Assembly (NCBI GenBank): GCA_016930515.1
Contig: JAFGGO010000158.1
Coordinates: 59,632 to 123,631 of the forward strand
Origin: Promethearchaeota archaeon
Lineage (GTDB): Archaea; Asgardarchaeota; Lokiarchaeia; Sigyniarchaeales; SOKP01
Direction: 5' to 3'
DNA length: 64,000 nucleotides
Shown here: positions 50,830 to 58,932 of the stretch, piece after piece
Position numbering within the stretch: the stretch's first letter is position 1
How the letters are laid out: each line of letters starts with the position of its first letter
Translations under genes and position numbers: made by a program
Notes under the pieces: generated by a model
The model's input: the letters and a program-made list of their open reading frames with translations, nothing else
What the model was told of the DNA's origin: nothing
Databases searched by the model: none

Positions 50830-51576
50830 ATGACTAGACACGGCGGAACTCGCTCGGTAAAAAGATTGAACACTCCTGCATACTTGCAAATTAAGAGAAA
50901 ACACGGTAAATTCTTCGTAAAACCTTCTCCAGGGCCTCATCCAAGTAATTTTTGTTTGCCTTTATTACATGTCGTGAGAGATCTTCTCAAGGTCGTGGAT
51001 ACACACAGAGAAGCAAAAAAATTGATTGGCCAAGGTTTGTTCAAAGTAGATCAGAAAGTTGTTCGAGATAAGACCTATCCAATCGGCTTGATGGATGTGA
51101 TTTCGATAGAAAAGGAGGGTAAAGATTATCGTGTATTTCCCGATTCTCATCACGGTTTAGTAGTGAAAGAGATCCCCAAAAAGAACAACGAATTTAAACT
51201 CTGTAGAATCGCTCAAAAAACGACCGTAAAAGGTGGACATGTCCAACTTAACTTGCACGACGGAAGAAACATACTCATCAATGTAAAGGATCCTAAAAAT
51301 CCAAAAGAAGCTAAAAATTTTTCCCGGATGGATGTGTTAAAAATTTCCCTTCCCACGCAAGAAATACAAAAAACATTTAAGTTCAAGGAGGGAAACATTG
51401 CAATGATCATGTCTGGAAAAAATATTGGACAAGTTGGAAAAGTGCATTCGATTACAAAACGATTTGGTCCAAAAGCAAGTACCGTAACAATTGAAGACGA
51501 GAACGGAGTGCTCACGGAAACCTTGTACGATTATACTTTCATCATTGGAGATGCCAAATCGGAAATAAATGTATAA
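50830..51576 (+). CDS. rps4e: Ribosomal protein eS4
   Basis: A 248-residue S4e, a family found only in archaea and eukaryotes. Segments include SVKRLNTPAYLQIKRKHGKF, the S4-like VDTHREAKKLIGQGLFKVDQ, VKGGHVQLNLHDGRNILI and the KOW-type IMSGKNIGQVGKVHSITKRF. It sits between rpl24 and rpl5 as is normal for archaea. Its end overlaps the longest possible rpl5 frame, but the preferred rpl5 start lies 19 bp beyond. Confidence 0.95.
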   Translation: MTRHGGTRSVKRLNTPAYLQIKRKHGKFFVKPSPGPHPSNFCLPLLHVVRDLLKVVDTHREAKKLIGQGLFKVDQKVVRDKTYPIGLMDVISIEKEGKDYRVFPDSHHGLVVKEIPKKNNEFKLCRIAQKTTVKGGHVQLNLHDGRNILINVKDPKNPKEAKNFSRMDVLKISLPTQEIQKTFKFKEGNIAMIMSGKNIGQVGKVHSITKRFGPKASTVTIEDENGVLTETLYDYTFIIGDAKSEINV

Positions 51577-51595
51577 ATATCAGGTGGAATATAGC

Positions 51596-52198
51596 ATGTC
51601 AACAACTACCAAAAGGAAGGAAAGTAAACTCAAGGATCAAGAAGCAGAATTCGAAGAAAAATGGAGTAATCCAATGAAAAAACCTTTTCTCGAAAAAATT
51701 GTGCTAAATATAGGCGTTGGTTCGGGTGGTGAAGAACTTGAGCGAGCCTCAACGGTTTTAGAAACCATTTCGGGAATGAAGGCGGTCAAAACGATTTCAA
51801 AAACGAATGTGAAAGAATTTGATTTAAGAAAAGGACGACCTATAGGCACGAAAGTTACCATTCGAGGAGAAGAAGCAGAAAAGTTATTAAAAAGACTGCT
51901 CATCGTGAATAACAATCGCATGTTGAGAAAAAGCTTTGATAACTTTGGTAACTTTGGATTCGGTATTGTAGAACATATTACCATTCCAGGAATTGATTAC
52001 GACGCAGACATTGGAATTTGGGGCTTAGATGTTATCGGAAGGATTGTCAGACCAGGAATGAGAGTTAAGGTTAGAAAACAACCGAGACGTGCAAAAATTC
52101 CCAAACATCACTATGTATCCCGAGCTGAAGCTCATTACTTTTTAAAGAAGAATTTTAAAGCAAAAATAGTCGATAAATTAGATGTCGAGTTTATATAA
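51596..52198 (+). CDS. rpl5: Ribosomal protein uL5 with N-terminal charged extension
   Basis: About 200 residues. I choose ATG 51596, with AGGTGG at 51581-51586, over the track start at 51569 inside rps4e. After a charged extension of about 25 residues, NPMKKPFLEKIVLNIGVGSG, the KGRPIGTKVTIRG block and GFGIVEHITIPGIDYDADIG are typical L5. It contacts 5S rRNA and the P-site tRNA. rps14 follows 25 bp later. Confidence 0.93.
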   Translation: MSTTTKRKESKLKDQEAEFEEKWSNPMKKPFLEKIVLNIGVGSGGEELERASTVLETISGMKAVKTISKTNVKEFDLRKGRPIGTKVTIRGEEAEKLLKRLLIVNNNRMLRKSFDNFGNFGFGIVEHITIPGIDYDADIGIWGLDVIGRIVRPGMRVKVRKQPRRAKIPKHHYVSRAEAHYFLKKNFKAKIVDKLDVEFI

Positions 52199-52223
52199 AC
52201 TAATAATATTTGAGTGAAAAAAT

Positions 52224-52376
52224 ATGCCACAATCAAAAACAACCCAAGGAAAAGGAAAAAGAGAGTGCAGGCGTTGCCATACTCATAGAGGTATAATAAG
52301 AAGATATGGGTTAAATCTTTGCCGACGATGTTTTTACGAAATAGGAGACAACATCGGCTTTCATCGCTTTGATTAA
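52224..52376 (+). CDS. rps14: Ribosomal protein uS14 (zinc type), missing from the ORF track
   Basis: Too short for the track: ATG 52224 to TAA 52376 encodes 50 residues. The sequence contains RECRRCHTHRGIIRRYGLNL and CRRCFYEIGDNIGFHRFD, i.e. the CxxC...CxxC zinc motif of archaeal S14P/eukaryotic S29. It lies between rpl5 and rps8 as expected. A short GC hairpin and a T-rich tract follow immediately. Confidence 0.95.
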   Translation: MPQSKTTQGKGKRECRRCHTHRGIIRRYGLNLCRRCFYEIGDNIGFHRFD

Positions 52377-52378
52377 GC

Positions 52379-52407
52379 GAGCTTAGCTCTATTTCTTTTA
52401 ATTTTTA
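52379..52407 (+). terminator. Candidate terminator after rps14
   Basis: GAGC-TTA-GCTC is a 4-bp hairpin directly followed by tatttcttttaattttt. Archaeal termination depends mainly on the T-rich tract, which is present. It supports the end of the rps19-rps14 unit. Confidence 0.45.
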
Positions 52408-52613
52408 TTAACAAAATATAATATCGTGCTCTTCTTTTCGTTCTCTTTCTTTTATTTTTGCTGGTTCTTCCTTCTGTTTGAATTGAATAATATTTTGGAA
52501 AAGAAATTAATCATATTGAGAAAAAATCAATTGTTTTTCTTCACCACTTTCCTTAAACGCGACAAAAAAAGCTGCAATATAAATTTTTTGGTTTTCTGCG
52601 GTTCCATTTTCAC

Positions 52614-52654
52614 AAAATTAAAATTATATCATGTACTATTTCTAATATTGCGAG
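52614..52654 (+). promoter_or_regulatory. Ribosomal protein promoter element, copy 2 (before rps8)
   Basis: The TATA-like aaaattaaaatt, 12 bases of spacer and ATTTCTAATATTGCG, 59 bases before the rps8 ATG. Over 39 aligned bases about 32 are the same as before rps19, with no gap. It likely drives the rps8-rpl15 block. Confidence 0.6.
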
Positions 52655-52696
52655 TAGAAAATATTTATAAAAAAAAAAACAAGGTGCTATGGTAAT

Positions 52697-53080
52697 ATGG
52701 TTAATACGCTGGCAGACGCGTGCAATGTACTGAAAAATGCCGAATTTGCGCGAAAGAAGCAGGTGATCGTATCCCCCGCCTCGAAGCTACTACAAAGAGT
52801 GCTCCGCATCTTTCAACAACACGCTTATATTGGTGAATTTGAGAGATATGACGATGGAAGGCAAGGAAAATTTAAGATCGCTCTCCTCGGTAAGATTAAC
52901 GAATGCAAGGCGTTAATGAGGCTCAATTATAAGTTCCACGATCTAGAAAAACTAGAGAGGAGGTTATTGCCAGCTCCAGGATTGGGTATCGTCATTATGA
53001 CGACCAACGAGGGAATAATGACGATGAAAGAAGCCGAAGAAAAAGGAATCGGCGGCATGGCTCTCTGTTATATATATTAG
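52697..53080 (+). CDS. rps8: Ribosomal protein uS8
   Basis: A 127-residue S8, which binds the central domain of 16S rRNA. VNTLADACNVLKNAEFARKK, IGEFERYDDGRQGKFKIALL and LLPAPGLGIVIMTTNEGIMT followed by KEAEEKGIGG are characteristic. ATG 52697 follows AAGGTG by ten bases. It starts the second ribosomal block. Confidence 0.95.
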   Translation: MVNTLADACNVLKNAEFARKKQVIVSPASKLLQRVLRIFQQHAYIGEFERYDDGRQGKFKIALLGKINECKALMRLNYKFHDLEKLERRLLPAPGLGIVIMTTNEGIMTMKEAEEKGIGGMALCYIY

Positions 53081-53099
53081 ATTATGAGGTCGAGATAAA

Positions 53100-53675
53100 A
53101 TGGTAAAAACTACTTTTTTTAGGGAAGAACTTGAAGTACCCAAGGGCGTGAAGATCACGGTTTCTGAAGATCATAACATCACTGTTAAGGGCCCTAATGG
53201 AGAAGTAAAAAAGGATTTTTCTCACATCAGAGGTGTCAAGATTTCCCAAGAAAATGGCAAACTGATTTTTTCGGCTCATTTTCCGCAAAATAAAACACTT
53301 GCGTTAACTAAAACGATTATTCACATCATTCAAAATTTAATAACTGGCGTTCAAACGAATTACACGTATGTTTTAATGGTATGCTACTCCCACTTTCCCT
53401 GCAATGTCGAAATTAAAAACGACGAGATACAAGTTGTAAACTTTTTGGGGGAAAGAGCGCCACGAAAAACAAAATACGACAAAGAAAACGTAAAGATTGA
53501 AGTTAAAGGGGACGAAGTATTTTTAGAAGGTCCCGATAAGGAAAAACTCGGACAAATTGCGGCAAACATAAAAAAATGTTGTCGAATTCGAAAAAAAGAT
53601 CCTCGGGTTTTTCAAGACGGTGTATATTTATACAAAAAAATGCTTGGAGACGAGATCCTCTGGCAGATTAAATAG
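53100..53675 (+). CDS. rpl6: Ribosomal protein uL6
   Basis: A 191-residue L6. The two alpha/beta repeats are visible, the first with VPKGVKITVSEDHNITVKGP and GEVKKDFSHI, the second with NFLGERAPRKTKYDKENVKI and IKKCCRIRKKDPRVFQDGVY. It sits near the GTPase-associated centre. GAGGT precedes the ATG. rpl32e follows at 9 bp, its ribosome binding site overlapping the stop. Confidence 0.95.
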   Translation: MVKTTFFREELEVPKGVKITVSEDHNITVKGPNGEVKKDFSHIRGVKISQENGKLIFSAHFPQNKTLALTKTIIHIIQNLITGVQTNYTYVLMVCYSHFPCNVEIKNDEIQVVNFLGERAPRKTKYDKENVKIEVKGDEVFLEGPDKEKLGQIAANIKKCCRIRKKDPRVFQDGVYLYKKMLGDEILWQIK

Positions 53676-53684
53676 GTGATTTGA

Positions 53685-54122
53685 GTGGCAAAAAAAGATA
53701 AAAGGTTAATGGAACTCAGAAAATCCATGAAAAAGAAAAGACCCCCCTTCCGACGAGTTGAATCTTGGAGGTGGAATCGGGTAAAAGATTCTTGGCGAGC
53801 AGCGAGAGGTATAGACTCTAAAACTAGAAAAAAGAGTAAGGCCGGAATCACGTCTCCTGAGATTGGATATAGAGTACCCAAAAAAATAAGAGGATTGCAC
53901 CCTTCTGGATATCAAGAGGTAAGGGTTGAGACTTTAAAAGACATTGAAAACCTTAACAATAAGAAGCACGCAATAAAGATTGCAACCACATTGGGGGCAA
54001 AGAAAAGAATGACCCTGATAGAATATGCAAGAAGAAGAGGATTTAAAGTTTTAAACATTGGAACAACCCAAGCTGAAATGCAAAAACTTCAGGCATTATC
54101 GGGTACTTCCATTGAAGATTAA
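53685..54122 (+). CDS. rpl32e: Ribosomal protein eL32
   Basis: A 145-residue L32e, specific to archaea and eukaryotes. PPFRRVESWRWNRVKDSWRA, KAGITSPEIGYRVPKKIRGL and IATTLGAKKRMTLIEYARRR are diagnostic. The start is GTG with GGTGAT upstream. It is followed by rpl19e. Confidence 0.94.
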   Translation: MAKKDKRLMELRKSMKKKRPPFRRVESWRWNRVKDSWRAARGIDSKTRKKSKAGITSPEIGYRVPKKIRGLHPSGYQEVRVETLKDIENLNNKKHAIKIATTLGAKKRMTLIEYARRRGFKVLNIGTTQAEMQKLQALSGTSIED

Positions 54123-54149
54123 TATGATTGATGAGAATCGTGATGAATT

Positions 54150-54605
54150 ATGAATATTAGCGCTCAAAAAAGGATGGCAGCGGAAATCTTGAAATGTGGA
54201 GAAAATAGGGTGTTTCTAGACCCATATTTTATGGAAGACATCAAGATGGCGATCACTCGCGAAGATATACGCAACTTGATAAAGGAAGGGGCCATCCAAA
54301 AAAGATACAAAAAAGGTATTAGCAAGACCCGAAAAATTATAAGGCACGAAAGGAAGAAGAAAGGTCGTGCGCGCGGTCTAGGAAAACGAAAAGGTCCGAA
54401 AGGCGCTCGAACTCCGAAAAAGAAGGCTTGGATGAAAAGAATTCGACCTCAACGAAGGGAACTAAAAAAAATGCGAGATAGAAAGCAAATTACTGCTTCT
54501 ACCTATCGTCAATTATACAAGAACGCCAAAGGCGGCATGTTCAATAGCGTCGCACAGATGAACAGGTATATCAAAGAAAAAGAATTAATGAGAAGAGGTA
54601 GGTAA
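54150..54605 (+). CDS. rpl19e: Ribosomal protein eL19
   Basis: A 151-residue, very basic L19e. SAQKRMAAEILKCGENRVFL, AITREDIRNLIKEGAIQKRY, KGPKGARTPKKKAWMKRIRP and RQLYKNAKGGMFNSVAQMNR are typical. It forms an intersubunit bridge. Two bases separate it from rpl18. Confidence 0.95.
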   Translation: MNISAQKRMAAEILKCGENRVFLDPYFMEDIKMAITREDIRNLIKEGAIQKRYKKGISKTRKIIRHERKKKGRARGLGKRKGPKGARTPKKKAWMKRIRPQRRELKKMRDRKQITASTYRQLYKNAKGGMFNSVAQMNRYIKEKELMRRGR

Positions 54606-54607
54606 AT

Positions 54608-55198
54608 ATGGCAAAAGGACCAAGATATAAGAGACCCCTTCGAAGAAGAGTCGAAGGTAAGACTAATTATCACAGTAGACTTCGATTAATTAAGTCTAAG
54701 AAATTAAGGGCTGTAATTAGAGCTTCGACGAACCATATCACGGTTCAAATCGTAGAATCTTCAGTGGGAGGCGATAAAGTTTTAGTATCTGCGTTTTCAA
54801 AAGAATTGAAATCAAAATATGGATGGAACGCAAGCACGGGAAATATTCCTGCCGCATATTTAACGGGATATATGGCGGGATTGAGAGCGAAAAAGAAAAA
54901 TATTGGCGAAGCTATTCTCGATTTGGGCGTGTTTTATCATAGGAATAGAGTACTGGCAGCTTTTAAGGGATTATTATTGTCTGGACTTGAAATTCCTCAT
55001 AGCGACGAGTTCTTTCCCGAAGATATAGATAAAATAATAAAGGGCACCCATATTGAAAATTATGCAGGAATTATGAAAAAAGAAGACCCTGAAAAATTTG
55101 ACAAGCATTTTTCGGGCTACCTGAAAAACAAGGTAAATCCCTTGAAGATTAGTCAAGAAATTACAAATACACAAAAAAAGATTGAATCTAACGCATAA
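54608..55198 (+). CDS. rpl18: Ribosomal protein uL18
   Basis: A 196-residue L18 that binds 5S rRNA. YKRPLRRRVEGKTNYHSRLR, VIRASTNHITVQIVESSVGG, AAYLTGYMAGLRAKKKNIGE and EIPHSDEFFPEDI mark the archaeal/eukaryotic form. AGAGGTAGG precedes the ATG. rps5 follows. Confidence 0.95.
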   Translation: MAKGPRYKRPLRRRVEGKTNYHSRLRLIKSKKLRAVIRASTNHITVQIVESSVGGDKVLVSAFSKELKSKYGWNASTGNIPAAYLTGYMAGLRAKKKNIGEAILDLGVFYHRNRVLAAFKGLLLSGLEIPHSDEFFPEDIDKIIKGTHIENYAGIMKKEDPEKFDKHFSGYLKNKVNPLKISQEITNTQKKIESNA

Positions 55199-55218
55199 AT
55201 CAAATTTACGTGATAATA

Positions 55219-55833
55219 ATGAGTAGAAATAGAAAAGTAGAAAATATCTGGGTGCCTCGAACCAAGCTCGGAGAATTAGTCCAACAAGGCTTAATTACGC
55301 TCGATAAAATTTTTCAAAATAATTTAGTAGTTAAAGAAAAGGAAATTGTAGATTTATTGCTGCCTCAACTCGCAGAAGATGTGGTTACCATTAAGATGGT
55401 GCAACAAATGACTGCGAGTGGTCAGCGTTCGCGATTTAAAGCAGTAGTAATTGTGGGTTCTGATGGATTTTTAGGCGTGTCTGCCTCAAAAAGCCGAGAA
55501 GTTGGCCCCGCAATAAGAAAAGCAATAGACAAAGCAAAACTTTCGGTAATTCCCGTCCTTCGAGGATGTGGAAGTAAAGAATGTGGTTGTGGAGGGTCTC
55601 ACAGTATACCCTTTAGGGTGGAGGGAAAGTGCGGAAGCGTCAAGATTAGGCTCATCCCAGCACCAGCAGGAGTAGGATTAGCCTGCGCCGATAAAGTCAA
55701 GCAAGTGTTGAGATTAGCAGGTATAGAAGACGTGTGGAGCAAAACCTACGGTGATACTCGAACGAGTGAAAATCTCGTAAAAGCCACGTTTGACGCGTTG
55801 AAAAACGCTCATAAATATAATTTTAATGCATGA
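55219..55833 (+). CDS. rps5: Ribosomal protein uS5
   Basis: A 204-residue S5 from ATG 55219; the track start is GTG 55210. WVPRTKLGELVQQGLITLDK, the dsRBD-like SGQRSRFKAVVIVGSDGFLG, SIPFRVEGKCGSVKIRLIPA and EDVWSKTYGDTRTSENLVKA are clear. The internal GCGSKECGCGGSHS adds four Cys, as in many archaeal S5. It influences decoding fidelity. Confidence 0.95.
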   Translation: MSRNRKVENIWVPRTKLGELVQQGLITLDKIFQNNLVVKEKEIVDLLLPQLAEDVVTIKMVQQMTASGQRSRFKAVVIVGSDGFLGVSASKSREVGPAIRKAIDKAKLSVIPVLRGCGSKECGCGGSHSIPFRVEGKCGSVKIRLIPAPAGVGLACADKVKQVLRLAGIEDVWSKTYGDTRTSENLVKATFDALKNAHKYNFNA

Positions 55834-55847
55834 AGAAAAGTGGTTAG

Positions 55848-56369
55848 ATGACGATGGTAAAAAATAAGGCTAAATTTGAGGAAGCACATTTACCCCAATT
55901 GTATTTTGCAGTGAGGATTAGGGGTGCTCCCGGAATGAATAGGAAAATCCTTGACACCCTAAAAATGCTCAGGATGCATAAGGTCAATCACGGTGTATTG
56001 GTTTGGGCAGAACCAAGTTTCCGAGGGATGCTAAATAAATGCAAGGATTTCATTGCGTTCGGAGAAATCGACGAAAAAACGTTATTGAGATTATTGCGAG
56101 CAAGAGGAAAAATTGAAGGCAATAAACCACTTACCGAAGAGCACATTAAGAACATGACGAATTACAAAACAATGAAAGATTTTGCTCAGGGATTATTAAA
56201 AGGAGAAGTTCAATACCGAGAAAAGGATGTGTACAAAATTAAACCCGTGTTTCGCTTGCATCCGCCTCGAAAGGGACATCGCGGAACTATTAAAAAGCAC
56301 TACGCTGAAGGCGGAGTATTGGGGAATGTGGGCGTTTATATTAACGAGATCATACATAAAATGATGTAA
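55848..56369 (+). CDS. rpl30: Ribosomal protein uL30
   Basis: A 173-residue archaeal/eukaryotic-type L30 (L7-like). LYFAVRIRGAPGMNRKILDT, LRMHKVNHGVLVWAEPSFRG and PVFRLHPPRKGHRGTIKKHY with the closing GGVLGNVGVYINEII are typical. The length is normal to slightly long. rpl15 follows 23 bp later. Confidence 0.94.
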   Translation: MTMVKNKAKFEEAHLPQLYFAVRIRGAPGMNRKILDTLKMLRMHKVNHGVLVWAEPSFRGMLNKCKDFIAFGEIDEKTLLRLLRARGKIEGNKPLTEEHIKNMTNYKTMKDFAQGLLKGEVQYREKDVYKIKPVFRLHPPRKGHRGTIKKHYAEGGVLGNVGVYINEIIHKMM

Positions 56370-56392
56370 TAAATTAAAGGTGAAAAACCACA

Positions 56393-56869
56393 ATGAGAAA
56401 ATACCCTAAGAGTATCAGAAAATATAGAGGCACGCGACTTGTCGGTTACGGTACGCAGGGTCAGCACAGGAAAACTGGACAACGCGCTGGGCGAGGAAAG
56501 ACCACTCAATGGAATGCAAGCATGAAATCCTATTATTTTAAACAAAAAGAATTAGGTTTTCCAGATCCAGATTGGGACTTTGGCAAAAAGGGTTTTAAAA
56601 GACCTCAAGACATGGTTAGGATATATAAGGTAAACGCAATCAATGTGAAAGATTTGGACCTTAAACTCGATGATCTCGTTCAAGACAACAAGGCATCTAA
56701 ATCGGGCAACACTTACACCGTAAATCTCGAAGAACTTAACATTCAAAAAATCTTGGGTCGAGGAGACCTGAATAAAAAAATTAATGTCACCGTCAAAAGC
56801 GCTTCTCAAAAAGCGATTGATAAGGTACAATCTGCCGGTGGAAAAGTAACTCTTCTTTCTAAAAATTAA
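56393..56869 (+). CDS. rpl15: Ribosomal protein uL15
   Basis: A 158-residue L15. SIRKYRGTRLVGYGTQGQHR, GQRAGRGKTTQWNASM, and the C-terminal NVTVKSASQKAIDKVQSAGG followed by KVTLLS are characteristic. AAAGGTGAA precedes the ATG. It ends the cluster; secY and adk, which often follow in archaea, are absent here. Confidence 0.94.
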   Translation: MRKYPKSIRKYRGTRLVGYGTQGQHRKTGQRAGRGKTTQWNASMKSYYFKQKELGFPDPDWDFGKKGFKRPQDMVRIYKVNAINVKDLDLKLDDLVQDNKASKSGNTYTVNLEELNIQKILGRGDLNKKINVTVKSASQKAIDKVQSAGGKVTLLSKN

Positions 56870-56972
56870 TTTTTATATCTTATTTACTTTAACTCTTTAT
56901 TTTGTCTTGTCAAGTAAATCATTAAGATATTGACCATCAAATATGTATTTTTTTTAAAGGTTTTTGGTAATC

Positions 56973-57404
56973 TCAGTGCTGTAATAATCTATGTTTTTTT
57001 AATCTCCACATTTTAGCTTTTATGATATCCTCAACAATCTCAGAGAAGGATTTGAATATTGATATCTCTCCGTTAAAATTTTTGAGCTTATTCTTGAATA
57101 ATACTATAAAATTCTCTATCGTAATATCTGCTAACAAGTTTAGCAAGTCGATATCGATGCGATCGTTATTGCAAATAAACACGAGGTGCAAACCCGATTC
57201 GTGAGAAAAGAAAAAAACCATTTGATTTTCAAGGGTGAAAGATTTCAAGCTGGCATTCATCTCATTTTTTACGTATCGACATATCAAATCGAAATAACTG
57301 GCAATGAGTTGTATGTCAAGGCGATTTTTATCTCCTGAAAACCGATGGTGAAATAACGCTATTCCTGATTCGTTTAAAATCAATAATTCTTGAATCGTTC
57401 CCAT
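56973..57404 (-). CDS. Longin-like single-domain protein
   Basis: A 143-residue protein: IQELLILNESGIALFHHRFS (two strands), a helix with LDIQLIASYFDLICRYVKNE, paired strands (LKSFTLENQMVFFFSHESGL, LVFICNNDRIDID) and a closing long helix. This beta-beta-alpha-beta-beta-beta-alpha layout is that of longin domains, as in clathrin adaptor small chains and GTPase regulators; many Asgard genomes encode free-standing copies. It is the converging neighbour of rpl15 and lies close to a Roadblock gene, but is not in an operon with it. Confidence 0.7.
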   Translation of the reverse strand: MGTIQELLILNESGIALFHHRFSGDKNRLDIQLIASYFDLICRYVKNEMNASLKSFTLENQMVFFFSHESGLHLVFICNNDRIDIDLLNLLADITIENFIVLFKNKLKNFNGEISIFKSFSEIVEDIIKAKMWRLKKHRLLQH

Positions 57405-57622
57405 CTAAATCAAATTTCAATTTATTAATTATTTAACCCTAATTCCCTTAACTAACAATACTACAAAACTGTCACTATAGATAATGGTTATATACCTTTT
57501 TAAAATTTTATGTTATTTTTTATTTACGAGAAACGAGTAAAAATAGCGCCTTAAACCTAAATTTATTAAATTTTTTAGAACTATGTATATTTTAATGCAG
57601 TGGGCTTTTTATTAAAAAATTC

Positions 57623-58414
57623 TTGTGGGAAAAAATGACATTTAATACCGTGACCGAAGTATCTCGTTCGTTTCAATACGATTACATATTTTTTGACGCC
57701 ATATTCTTGGCGATATGGCTTGCCGTACTTGTTAAATTCAAGAAATGGAAGGCAATAAAAGCTGGAATAATTACGGGAATAATTGTATATTTTATTGATG
57801 CTGTATGGTGGTGGAACGCCCCGTGGAACGATACATTCATACGAGAATATTGGATAGGGGGAGTTGCTATTCCTCGTCAATTAGGATCGTATTTTTTCTT
57901 AAAATTTGGAGCGGACTTTATGATGTGCATGTCCTATTCGTTATACGCCTTTGCTTGGTTGTGGATTGCTTTTGAAAACATTGAAAAAAAGAATAAAAAC
58001 GAGTTATTATTGTTCACTTTTCTTTATTTTGCATTTTGGATGATCGTGCCATTATTATCAACCATTGTTCCTTTATACGATGTTTCCGTATACACCATAC
58101 GTCACATGGACTCCCAAATCATCGTGTGGATCGTAAATGTGTTCGTTGGGTATCTCCTGCTTGCCATTATTTACGGAACCAAGTATTTCGGAAAAAAAGA
58201 TCTCAAAATTTTGTTATATGTGCTAATTATTGGTTGTACTGAATCTTTTTTCATGGAAGTACCTTTATTTATTTTTGGGATACGACCTAACAATGGATGG
58301 TTGTTGTTATACGAAATTTTCTTCCTTTTTAACCAAGGAGCACCTTATTTATATATCTTTTGGGATAAAATATTACCATTTCTTAAAAAGAAAAAAGAAC
58401 AATTCTTCAAGTAG
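57623..58414 (+). CDS. Seven-helix membrane protein of unknown family
   Basis: A 263-residue protein with about seven membrane helices and a basic cytoplasmic C-terminus (KKKKEQFFK). Aromatic-rich segments include IDAVWWWNAPWND and the final FNQGAPYLYIFWDKI, and a helix near residue 200 contains GCTESFFMEVPLF. It is not recognised. The start is ATG. The Roadblock gene at 58451 converges on it. Confidence 0.65.
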   Translation: MWEKMTFNTVTEVSRSFQYDYIFFDAIFLAIWLAVLVKFKKWKAIKAGIITGIIVYFIDAVWWWNAPWNDTFIREYWIGGVAIPRQLGSYFFLKFGADFMMCMSYSLYAFAWLWIAFENIEKKNKNELLLFTFLYFAFWMIVPLLSTIVPLYDVSVYTIRHMDSQIIVWIVNVFVGYLLLAIIYGTKYFGKKDLKILLYVLIIGCTESFFMEVPLFIFGIRPNNGWLLLYEIFFLFNQGAPYLYIFWDKILPFLKKKKEQFFK

Positions 58415-58450
58415 AAAAATAAAACACAATAAAGGATTAAAAATCTATTT

Positions 58451-58885
58451 TTAGGTATAAGAACCGTTTGGAATGATTTTATCCAAGATGGGTCTCATTT
58501 CGTTAAAAGCTTTTCTAATTTTGTGAAAATAATAGCCTAATTTATATCCTTTTGAACAATTGGTAAAAAGCATGAAATTATCTTCATGGCCGGTTACTAA
58601 AATGATAGTGTAACCTTTCGTCCCGCGAATTACGATTTCTTTTAGCTCGCCTTGAGCCAGATCTTGACTAATTTTTTCGCCCAAGGAAATGAGTGTTGCG
58701 GGGCTTGCGGAGTAAATGTCAGCCACGACATCGGCGGTTTCAGAACTCGCAATTCTCAAGCCGGTCTTGGAAACGATGGCCGTGCCTTCCAAGTCCGTGC
58801 TGCTTTCGAGGTCTTCCAGGTTTCTCATAAGCTCGTCTAGAATTTCTTGGCTCACATTTATTTCTTTTAGGTGACTTTCAGACAT
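58451..58885 (-). CDS. Roadblock/LC7 domain protein
   Basis: A 144-residue Roadblock domain: ELMRNLEDLESSTDLEGTAI, VSKTGLRIASSETADVVADI, ATLISLGEKISQDL, IVIRGTKGYTIILVTGHEDN and a closing helix. The N-terminal extension (MSESHLKEINVSQEI) adds a short helix. Roadblock dimers regulate small GTPases such as MglA or Rag types. Start ATG with GCGTGA upstream; TATA-like attataatatt follows. It lies downstream of selB on the same strand. Confidence 0.9.
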   Translation of the reverse strand: MSESHLKEINVSQEILDELMRNLEDLESSTDLEGTAIVSKTGLRIASSETADVVADIYSASPATLISLGEKISQDLAQGELKEIVIRGTKGYTIILVTGHEDNFMLFTNCSKGYKLGYYFHKIRKAFNEMRPILDKIIPNGSYT

Positions 58886-58932
58886 TTGTTCACGCTCGTT
58901 TTGTAGTTAATATTATAATAGTTTTTGAAAAT

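Larger units (their letters stand above)
52377..52696. other. 320-bp gap splitting the ribosomal cluster
   Basis: A gap this long is unusual inside this cluster. The left end carries a candidate terminator, and the right end a promoter element matching that of rps19. The only track ORF (52426-52695) encodes a Phe/Leu/Lys-rich sequence without features and is likely non-coding. The gap therefore appears to separate two transcription units. Confidence 0.6.

Noticed and set aside
52426-52695. 89-aa ORF between rps14 and rps8
   Set aside because: Phe/Leu/Lys-rich translation of AT-rich DNA without motifs; it covers the promoter element and terminator-like signals and runs up to the rps8 start.
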